Shown: piece after piece, positions 1 through 7,475 of the stretch
Layout of the letters: every line of letters starts with the position of its first letter
Numbering within the stretch: position 1 is the stretch's first letter
Position numbers and translations under genes: made by a program
Notes under the pieces: model-generated
The model's database searches: none
What the model was told of the DNA's origin: nothing
The model's input: the letters and a program-made list of their open reading frames with translations, nothing else
DNA from: Porogramme epimiltina
Lineage: Eukaryota; Basidiomycota; Agaricomycetes; Polyporales; Polyporaceae
NCBI GenBank assembly: GCA_900155495.1
Contig: FTLJ01000084.1
Location: 1 to 32,441, forward strand
DNA length: 32,441 bases
Direction of reading: 5' to 3'

Positions 1-12
1 GGGGACAGGAGC

Positions 13-114
13 GTGACAGGCAACCGACATCCTACCTTTCCCGCGGTTTAAGCCTTTCGCGCCACAGAAAAGGCTTGAAACCGCGGGAAAGGTAGGATGT
101 CGGTTGCCTGTCAC
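13..114. repeat. Foldback (hairpin) repeat, about 45-bp arms
   Basis: The arms at 13-57 and 69-114 are reverse complements of each other apart from one inserted G near position 77, with an 11-base spacer (58-68). The outer end reads GTGACAGGCAACCGACATCC and its complement closes the right arm at 114. No open frame lies inside. It resembles a tiny foldback or MITE-like element, or the end of a larger element cut by the left window edge. No target duplication can be checked because the left flank is only 12 bases long. Confidence 0.85.
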
Positions 115-619
115 ATGCATCACGTGACTTTCCCATCGACAAAAATTCCCATATGCCCGCCGTGCAACTGCGGCGTCTCAAGCACGTACCGCATAGGCTA
201 CACGTATCGAAAGGGTCAGGTATCTAGGTATTGGACTACGGGAAATGGATAGTAATGGCTGTTTCGGTGCGTATCTTCCCCTCCTGACCATTTCTCGCCA
301 TGCTCAGTACAAGCTATCATCGCAGAACGAACTCTACTACATGCAATGGCCTCGCGCTCTTAGAATCAGCCAAACCCCGTGGTATACCCAACCCTGGAGT
401 GTTTTCAGCCGCGGAGAACACGACGCGGTCGTTCACGCCTCTTACCTCTCGACTGCTTCAACAATCCTTCGATGAAGGTTTTACCTGCTGAAACTCATCA
501 ACCGGATATCGCAGACTACCGTCCTTATGATGCTCAAAGTATGCCCTATGTCTTCCTGCCTGTGATTCCTCTTCCTAACCTCTTACTTTGGCTACTCTAG
601 AATCAAGACAATCCCAATC
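115..619. other. No gene recognised
   Basis: Short open frames on the plus strand (starting near 245, 300 and 379) overlap one another, have no codon preference and no recognisable motif. I see nothing here that supports a gene. Confidence 0.6.
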
Positions 620-925
620 ACACACCCAAGACCCACTTCGCGCTGTTCCTGCCCAGCTTCTGCACCCTCGCAGCATCCATCGCGGCTGCGCGCACCCCCG
701 CTGAACAACACCCCCTCCGCGCCCCCACTACAACCCTCCATATACATGGTCTCCACGCCCTCCCCGCTAGTTGCCCCACGCGTAGTTCCTCGAACACGTC
801 GTTGCGCCCATCGCGGAGCAGAAACGCGAGGAAGCAGGGGAGGGGACGTGAAGCCCGCGCAAGGCGGTGCGCGAGAGGGTGTGGAAGAGGTGGCTGCTCA
901 CACCCGACATAGATAAGGTGGAGGT
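620..925. repeat. Dispersed copy of the flank repeat, joined to the 3' end of HET1
   Basis: This GC-rich block (ATCGCGGCTGCGCGCA, then a CCCCCTCCGCGCCCCC tract, then a GTCGTTGCGCCCATCGCGGAG-like end) is a diverged copy of the blocks at about 8985-9170 and 9171-9362. Its right end (near 885-910, GGAAGAGGTGGCTGCTCAC) matches 9388-9415. In the HET2 flank, about 870 bp lie between this block and the HET stop codon. Here the HET1 frame ends almost at the block, so intervening DNA seems to have been lost. Open frames through it on the minus strand are not consistent between copies, so I do not call it coding. Confidence 0.65.
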
Positions 926-933
926 GGGTTTGG

Positions 934-3352
934 TTAGGGGCAATGGGGCGGTAGGGTACGCTGGTGATGGCGCGCTGGGGTGCACGCCGAGGCAGCCCTG
1001 GAGGCGTTAACATACGCATGCGTGTCGGGTGGGGCGACGGGAGGTAGAGCAGGGTTGGTCTGCAGAACTTGAGTGAATAGCGCCTTCAATTGCGCAAAGT
1101 CGCTTCGTTGGCTTTCGAGTGCTTCAGTAAGCGTGCGTATCTGTCTATCATACTCATCCCTCATTCCTTGCATCTCACGATCGTTCTTCTCCCTCAGCTG
1201 TTGGAGAACGTCACGGACGTTATTCAGGGCGTTGGCTACACTGCGGGTGGAAGGCGCTCCAGGGGTGGCTACAATGTGTGTTTCGTAGGGGCCCGGAGGA
1301 ATTGCATTGTGTATGGACATGTCTTGGAGGTCTTTGGCTAGGGTCTGAATGGAGCTCGCCTCGCTCGAGTGGTTAACGGCCTGCATGTGATCCGTGGAGG
1401 GGCCCGCCTTGAGGTGCTGATCTGAGCAACCAACAGGCAGCGGAAGGCCAATGTTTGCGTTCTTCTGTATCTCTTCGTACCTGCTCCCGGCGAGCTCAAG
1501 GCCGAGCACGAGCGTCTTCTCCGGTGCGTGTGCGCAGGGCGCGAACGAGAGGCGAATCGTGCGCCCCGCATCCACGAACTCGCGCATGCCGTTCGGCCAG
1601 TTCGCGATATGGTCCGTCGTGCAGTTGTGCATGTATAACGGCCAGGGCTCTGCCCACGTTTCCCTATTACTCTGATCCGCCGATGCCCAGTAGCACTGAT
1701 GCACCTTGTCCGAGGCTTTCGTGCACGTTCCTAGAAGGATGCGAACTGCTTCTAGCAATGCCATGTTGCTGTATACCAACGATACGGTGTCCTTCGACAC
1801 CGGGTCCCTGTCGGATACCGTCCACGTGCGGGGAAAGAAATCGAGCGCAGCCAACGTCTGTATTAGTGTCCGAGGGATCCGGAATGCCGTGGGGGCAACA
1901 TCGGGAAGGAAGCGGTGCAGGAGATGGGCGCCGTCTGTCCGCCCGGTCGTGGGCGGGTGAGCAGCGATGTAGATCTCGCGCCAGGTCGCAGCAACGGGCT
2001 TTCTGCGGAAGCACAGGTTGTGGTCGTCGCCGCTGAGGCAGGCCAGCCTCATGATATCGTACCCGGATGCAGTTAGTTTACCAAATGTCCACGAGACGTG
2101 GTAGAGTTTGCGGGATGAGCCCTGTGTCTCATTCGGAGACGGATGGAGGAGGAGTCCGAGGCGTTCACCATTCATCTGGCATGGAAGGACAGCGATGGTG
2201 ACCCCATTGACCTCGGCCACTGGAAGGTGACATTTCATGCCGTATGGGGTGACCTCAAACGAGGAGACTTCGCCGTGAGCTTTGCTAGGCGGACTGTCCT
2301 TAAGCTATTGGAGTATTCATTTAGATATGAGGTATGGACGAGACAAGGCACACCACACATACCTTCTCATCCTGCTTAGGTAAGGTATTTGGTGGAGTCG
2401 GTGGACCTGCCGTAGAGAGTGTCCCCAGGGACGAGCGCGCGTCCGACCATCCTATAAACAGACTCGGCGAGGGAGCAAATATAAATATATCCGGGGTATC
2501 TGGGTTGTGTTCGCGATGAATTTCAGACACAGGTCCCTGTTCCCGCTCATCGTCACTGGAGTAGTGGTAGCTGCCCCAAGCGAAAAGCGTCGCGTCCGTG
2601 CTCTGCCTCGCTAGCTCCGCCTGTAGCCGCTGGAATGCATGACGCCCCTCCCCGTACATCGTCGGTATGTTGACGTCGAATAGTCCAAGCAGGCAGTACG
2701 CCTCGTCCTCCACCCGCGTCGTCTTGCGTCTTGCCGCCCAGGACATGCGCCTCGCGATAGACGCGTCGACTCGGAAGTCCCACTCGCGCGTCAGGTACTC
2801 CACGTTGATCCCCGTGCACTGCCAGTTGGAGAGAGGGATCCGGAGATCATATTTCGTCCCGATCTTCTCCCACTCCTTCGAGAAGAAAATGACAAACGCG
2901 GGAGCGAGGAGCTCTTGCAGCGTCCATCCCCGCGAGTGCCATCGCGCCCTCTGGAATTTTGACCCTTCGGCATACGGATCGTCGGTGTGGGGGACGTCCT
3001 CGAGATAGACGTAGCAGACTTCAGAGAGAGCGTACCAGTCGAACATCGAATTGATCGCTTCCGACAGCTCCGTGCTGCTCGTCTTGTCTATGCAGCACGA
3101 GTCAATCCAGACCCAGTCGTACCCGTCCCTCTCCGCGATCTCGCAGCACCGGCGTATCTTCTCCTCAACGTGGTCGCGCGGGTTTTCTCCAGGGATATCC
3201 CATGTCTTGATGATGCCCTTGATGTCCTGGAAGGTCTGCTCGTCTGCTCGGTCCTGGGTCCAAGTGTGGGACAAGATCACGTATCCTCCAGTGACGGCGG
3301 CAGAGTCGGAAAAATAGTGAAGCTCAGCGCGAGCGGTGCTGAGGACCCACAT
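934..3352 (-). CDS. HET1: HET-domain (heterokaryon incompatibility, HET-E-like) protein with C-terminal coiled coil
   Basis: Putative non-self recognition protein. In this family the HET domain triggers an incompatibility or cell-death response; that role is inferred from family. The start is the ATG at 3352 (MWVLSTARAEL), the usual N-terminus of basidiomycete HET proteins, and is shared by all three copies. Exon 1 (3352-2363, 330 codons) holds the HET domain: YVILSHTW, WIDSCCIDK and RGWTLQELLAP, then RMSWAARRKTTRVEDEAYCLLG and MYGEGRHAFQRLQ (the segment often annotated DUF8212). The donor is GTATGT at 2362. Exon 2 begins near 2280 and runs open to 934: a predicted beta-rich region, a low-complexity linker and a coiled coil near the end. 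Two oddities are visible. The acceptor expected at 2281 reads AAA rather than CAG, so the natural join is uncertain. The last 35 or so residues differ from HET2 and HET3 and read into the rearrangement junction. It may be a functional variant or an early pseudogene. Confidence 0.82.
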
Positions 3353-3732
3353 TGTGCCGACTTTAGGGTTGGAGCGGTTGGCAAAGGGGTTGACGGAAAG
3401 GCTATGTGAACTCACTTGGATGGTGCAGAAAGTCGTTGTATATCCCGCTGAGGCTGCTAGAGTGGAACCGTGTGGGGGTGTAGAGAAAGCGACGGATGTC
3501 GACACAAGGTTAGTGAGTCCAAAAGAGGCTCCTTGATGTGAGAGATGAGTAAAGCCTTGTCACTGAAACACTTGTACAACGGCATCGAGCCCACAGCCCA
3601 TGCGCGGAAGCAGTGTGGACAATACGAGGCGCGGAAATGCTATGCGGGCTAGTGTGTGGCTCTAATCGTATCAAAACCTTATAGAACAGTACGGCGTTCC
3701 GTGGTTAACGGCGCGAGTCGATCGCTCTTCAT
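3353..3732 (-). promoter_or_regulatory. 5' flank of HET1, homologous to those of HET2 and HET3
   Basis: The segment is conserved with 18172-18540 and 23769-24130, including the GCTCTAATCGTATCAAAAC block near 3659 (also near 24060). In HET2 and HET3 a short 5'-UTR intron is visible just upstream of the ATG. Here the donor GTGAGT is kept (about 3415) but the branch site and acceptor are poor. The homology stops at 3732, where element A begins, and resumes at 7476. The promoter role is inferred from position. Confidence 0.55.
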
Positions 3733-3915
3733 CAGGAAAAAGTTCACCCACCCGTAGTACCACAAGGGGCTGTTTATTGCCCTCCGTAGCGCCCATAGCG
3801 CTCTGTAGCAAGGGGCCTACGCTGTAGTGCTCTGTAGTACGCTGTGGCAGTGGCTGGCCCCCCGTAGCGCCCCATAGTCGCCCATAGCCCACACTGGGAC
3901 TTTGTAGTGTAGTAT
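3733..3915. repeat. Left terminal and subterminal repeat region of element A
   Basis: After CAGGAAAAA there are repeated short motifs of the form GTAGCGCCCATAG, CTGTAGTGCTCTGTAG and CCGTAGCGCCCCATAG between about 3765 and 3885. Read in the outward direction they match the right-end cluster (GGGCGCTACAGGGCGCTACA). Arrays of this kind are usual transposase binding zones; that function is inference. Confidence 0.65.
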
Positions 3916-4259
3916 TGTATACGATAGCTTGGCGCATGGCTATGTAGTCGCCCATGGCCGCAAGCTCGGCTTTATTGTACGATATGGACGAGGCCGAGAT
4001 ATTATAGCCTATTGGTGTGCTATTATTATTATATGGTAATGACTCTAGCACACGTAGTGACGTAGAAAACGAGATTTATTCAAAGTGAAGACAGATACTA
4101 CATATAACAAACTGGGCTAATACTAGACAACCCTGCATAAGCATCAAACACAAGCGGGTGAGGCGAGAACGGCGGGCGCGACGGGAGCGGCAGGCGCGGC
4201 GGGCGAGATGTGGTGGACCGGCGAGGCGGTGGGTGTGGTCGGTGTGAGCAGATCAACAA

Positions 4260-5260
4260 GGCGATGGGGCAGCGGTGGCAGAACCCGGTCATACCGAAGC
4301 AGCACCTGAACAAGAGCATGTCGGCGTTTTTCCAGCTCATGCGCCCGATCTCGTCCGCGTTCACGTCGGACACGCTCTTGGTTGGAGGCAGCCCCGATAA
4401 GGGCCCGCGCACGCGCGCGGAGCTCGACTCCATGCCATTGAGCAAGCCGTCGCTCGTCGTGTCCGTCGCGGGCGCGCGCGTCGCGTAGTTCGTCGACAAC
4501 GAGCGCTCGTTCGTGTTTCAGGTCGACTCTGAGAACGGCGGGCCGCGGGCACTACCTCCTCTAGGCTACGAGCTAGCTGGACACGAAGCGCCGTGTTGAG
4601 ACTATCGAGCGGGTGTCTAAGATGATGGCAAAACGGTGGCTGACGTACCTCGGCGGGAACGACAAACCGCAGATGCCGGACGAGCTCCTCGCGAAGCCCG
4701 CCGTGGCGACGCGCGACCCCGTGGCAGGTACGTCCATGTCGTGGTGTCGCGTGAGCTGACATGACGGATGGTGCCCGTTAGTGTTTGGCGTCGAGCTGGA
4801 GTTCCTGTTGCAGCACGAGGCACCGGACGAGGAAGACCAGGGTGGCGCCGTGCCTGTCTTCCTCGAGCGGCTTATCAACGAGGTCGAGCATCGTAGCTTG
4901 ACCGAGGTCGACATTTGTGAGTGCTGTCTCACCACGTACATGTGGGCCCCTTCGCCTCTCCCCTGCTAAACCCCGCAGACCGCATTCCTAGCGCACACTC
5001 TGAAGTCAACAGTCGACGAGACACGCTCGACCGCGGCGAGTGGCCCATATCCGACTTTACCGACATCCATGCCGTCTGCGATCTGGTCAAGTCGTGGTTC
5101 CGCGTACTGCCTGGAGGCTTGTTCCCCTCAGAGACCTATGGCAGCATCCTCAGCGCTGCAGGTAAGTCCTGCGTGTGCCCCTTTCGGGAGCGACGCTGAC
5201 CGCCGCTCCAGGCCGTGACGTCGTCGACCTACGCGCACGGGTCGCGAACATCGTAGCCGG
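4260..5260 (+). pseudogene. Captured fragment of a PH and RhoGAP domain protein gene
   Basis: Exon-like segments with fungal intron borders can be followed: about 4260-4727 (PH region), 4782-4916, 4979-5161 and 5212 to about 5255. The RhoGAP part reads VFGVELEFLLQHEAPDEEDQ, then VPVFLERLINEVE, then the arginine-finger region (in-frame YRIPSAHSEVN across the intron at 4917-4978) and FTDIHAVCDLVKSWFRVLPG. These are typical of fungal GTPase-activating proteins of the Bem3 or Rga class that switch off Rho or Cdc42. The PH part has an in-frame TAG at 4486 (where VAQFVDNE would be expected) and a scrambled stretch around 4550-4600, and the RhoGAP domain stops short at about 5255. It is therefore a non-functional gene piece inside element A. 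Confidence 0.8.
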
Positions 5261-5904
5261 TAAACGAGGGGACGGTCGTAGAAAATAGAGACGACGGTGC
5301 GCTAGACAGCGTAGACATGTTGAAGAAATGATGTCAGTTGTGAGAATAAACAGAGAGAAAAATGAGACGCACACGCCTGGAGACCCGGAGTAGGTGCCTC
5401 AGATAACACCTTCGCAGCGTGGTAGGAGATAGAGCGAGGATAAAGAGAACGGGCAAAGAAATGGGAAGGAGCAAAGTCCGAGTCGGAGGCGGAAGGACAA
5501 GTCCGCAGGCGCCTGGGCGCTTGTCCTGCCACATCATGACTCGACCTCTTCTTCGTGACTCATCTTCCTCCTCCCAGCCTCCCCGTGCCGTTTCGTCCCA
5601 GTTGACCTCCATGCAGCACCGTCACCCGGACAGATGCACGACAAGGACACCGAGTCGTCAGCCGCGATGACCACGACCCCGCCCCCTGACAGTGACGACG
5701 ACCTCTCCGCACTCATCACCAGGATGTGCCCTGGCGGCAGACGCGCGACAAGGGCAGCGAGTCGAACGGGTCCGTCGACGTCTACGCTTCGGTGGTGAGT
5801 GTGTGTAAGCACCTAAACTCCTCATTCCCGGTAAGTCATGTCACTTGCGCCCACCTTTCCCGCGCGAATCCGCGAACGCCCCGGATCTGACGCCGCGCCG
5901 CTAG
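5261..5904. other. Element A interior with no recognised gene
   Basis: This stretch lies between the RhoGAP piece and the membrane-protein piece. A plus-strand open segment from about 5640 to 5795 could be the 5' end of the captured membrane-protein gene, with ...NSSFP before a donor GTAAGT at about 5831, followed by an intron to 5904, but nothing confirms it. The rest shows no motif. Confidence 0.4.
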
Positions 5905-6300
5905 GACCTCGCTGAGGTGAAACTCTTCCTCACCTTCCAGTTCACGGGCGCGGTCGGCCTCTTCGCTAGCCTCCTCACCGCCTTCTTCGAGCCCAAGGTG
6001 TACAGGCACTTTACCTGGCTCAACTTCTGCATCACCTGGCTCGTCTACTGCATCTCATATACCCTACTGTGAGTCGCTGTCCCCTCTCTCCCCTTCCCCG
6101 CATTAAGCCGCGTCCCTCCACCAAGTGCGCTATCCGTCCAGCAGACACGAGCAGAGGCCCCCGTACTCGCTATGCCTCGCGCAGGCATCCGTGATCTACG
6201 CTGCACCCCACTCCGCGCGCCGCCCTGGTGTGCTCAACTCTTCCGTCATTCCTCATCCCCGCTCTCAAGCATATCCCCCACGGGCCCCCCTCAAAAAACA
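5905..6300 (+). pseudogene. Captured fragment of a multi-spanning membrane protein gene
   Basis: After an acceptor CTAG at 5904 the frame reads LFLTFQFTGAVGLFASLLTAFF, then TWLNFCITWLVYCISYTLL to a donor GTGAGT at 6069: two hydrophobic helices with the spacing seen in a large Agaricomycete family of seven-helix, receptor-like membrane proteins. After an acceptor at 6141 it continues RHEQRPPYSLCLAQASVIYAAP, the loop and third-helix signature of that family. The frame then breaks around 6215-6240 and the remaining helices are absent. It is a truncated, frameshifted copy carried by element A. The exact family name is uncertain; the family's function is not established. Confidence 0.65.
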
Positions 6301-6317
6301 TTGCACCTCCCATAGGT

Positions 6318-7004
6318 GACCGCTTTACCCTCTCCACGACCAAGGTGGCTGACATGACCGTGCTCGCAATTGCAGACTCCCTCGTCGAACTCAAGGGCGA
6401 CAGTCCTAGACTAGAGCGGCATCTCGTGGCCGCAGACGCGCGGGCACGGACTCGGCCGTCACGCGCAAGCTCCATGCGCATCGGTTCAGACAGTCCATCG
6501 ACCACTTTTGAGAACGAGATGGACGAGACGTGGGGCCAGCGGTACTGGCTGAACACGCGGCACTATGTGCCCCGCGCGGACGCGTCAGTGTTCGTGCACG
6601 ACGGCTACGAGACATCCAGCGTCAACCGGCTGCCATCCCTCGACATGGGCATCATGGAGATCCTCGCGCACGCGACGGGCGGGATCGGGATCGTGCTGGA
6701 CCATAGGTGCGTGCTGGAGGCTCCTTGCTTCGTGCGGGTTGTGAAAGTGCTGAGACTGAGACAGCGCGGTGCCGCTTCGCAGGTACTACGGTGCGTGCTG
6801 CGTCTCGACGGAAGCGGAAAGAGTGCTGACCACTGAGGCAGGTCGTTCGCTGCCTGTGAAGAACCTGACTGCGGAGTCGTTGCGGTACGCTATTGTGTTT
6901 TAGAAGTTGCATAATCCGCCTCTCCGACAGCTTCTTCAACAATGCTCAGTCTGCAGCGGACTCGGCGAACTTCACAGCTAACGTCAAGTTGCCGGGTCCG
7001 TCAA
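6318..7004 (+). pseudogene. Captured 5' fragment of an S28 serine carboxypeptidase gene
   Basis: The frame reads TTFENEMDETWGQRYWLNTRHY and LDMGIMEILAHATGGIGIVLDHR up to a donor at 6707. After 6783 it reads YYG and later SLPVKNLTAESLR. After another 46-bp intron (6885-6930) it continues FFNNAQSAADSANFTANVKLPG. This order matches the N-terminal half of fungal S28 (prolyl carboxypeptidase-like) secreted peptidases, whose members cut after proline. The catalytic serine region (usually GGSYAG) should follow at once but is absent, so the piece stops before the active site. DGGETSG of intact members is altered to DGYETSS here. The introns remain in place. The segment from 6318 to about 6490 may be the upstream part of the same gene, which is less certain. 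Confidence 0.75.
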
Positions 7005-7284
7005 CAGCGGTGATTCGGTGGTGCAAGTACTCAACTTGAAGCTCCTCAGTCCTGGTAAGTCGTATAATCTGCGCTCATCACTGCCTTCGTGCCACATGTC
7101 AGTGTCGGCGGGCAAGCTGTAGCTCTTGTTTAGTACTGTATTGTATGCTTGTCACGTTGGAATGCCAGTCTTTATGCAGTTTCTCGTATGCGCGATCGTG
7201 TGAGTGCCTGCCCCTACATTATATATTTCTATATATAGAGAAATACAGCATACTATAATGTACTTCGGTGTGCTATTGAGAAGA
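7005..7284. other. Element A, 3' interior without a recognised gene
   Basis: The sequence changes from GC-rich captured DNA to AT-rich DNA here. A short near-palindrome (ATATTTCTATATATAGAGAAAT, truncated arms around 7221-7246) is present. A further short coding-like piece around 7005-7055 cannot be identified. Confidence 0.4.
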
Positions 7285-7475
7285 CCACCCAGACTATAGA
7301 GTGCTACAGGGTACTATGAAGCGCCCGCCCGGGCTATGGGGCACTACAGGGCGCTACAGGGCGCTACATAACTGGTGCTGGGCACCATATAGTGTCTTAA
7401 ACAGGGGGGGTAGCTACAGCACTACAGCCACTATGTAGTCTATGTAGTACTACAAAAGTATATATTTTTTTCCTG
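7285..7475. repeat. Right terminal and subterminal repeat region of element A
   Basis: Tandem GGGCGCTACA motifs (around 7350-7370), related GTGCTACAGGG and GGGCACTACAGG units and a final TTTTTCCTG mirror the left-end cluster in inverse orientation. The last base of the element is taken as 7475. Confidence 0.65.

Larger units (their letters stand above)
3733..7475. mobile_element. Element A: Pack-type transposon carrying fragments of three host genes (3743 bp)
   Basis: The left end is CAGGAAAAA and the right end its complement TTTTTCCTG, each flanked by AT (3731-3732 and 7476-7477), a possible 2-bp target duplication. Homologous DNA in the HET3 flank (around 24120-24150) runs straight across this point, which marks the segment as an insertion. 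Both ends carry clusters of TGTAGCGCCC-like motifs that point in opposite directions. No transposase was found inside. The interior is made of pieces of a PH-RhoGAP gene, a membrane-protein gene and an S28 peptidase gene, all in plus orientation and all still holding introns, so capture was at the DNA level. The superfamily is not assignable from these ends; subterminal repeats occur in hAT and CACTA-type elements, but the 2-bp duplication does not fit hAT. Confidence 0.75.

Noticed and set aside
1455..2036. Plus-strand open frame of 193 codons
   Set aside because: It is a high-GC antisense shadow of HET1 exon 2; the same antisense frames appear over HET2 and HET3.
2987..3409. Plus-strand open frame of 140 codons opposite the HET domain
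   Set aside because: Antisense of the conserved HET domain; it recurs at 17806-18201 only because the sense strand is conserved.
3671..4051. Minus-strand open frame of 126 codons
   Set aside because: It covers the subterminal repeats of element A; the open frame comes from repeated CTACGGGGCGCTATGG-like motifs, not from a gene.
6170..6556. Minus-strand frame opposite the captured membrane-protein and peptidase pieces
   Set aside because: No motif; the plus strand has clear family signatures.
3733..7475. Element A as a hAT element, because the ends start with CAGG
   Set aside because: hAT elements make 8-bp target duplications; the eight bases on each side do not match, only AT does, and no hAT transposase is present.
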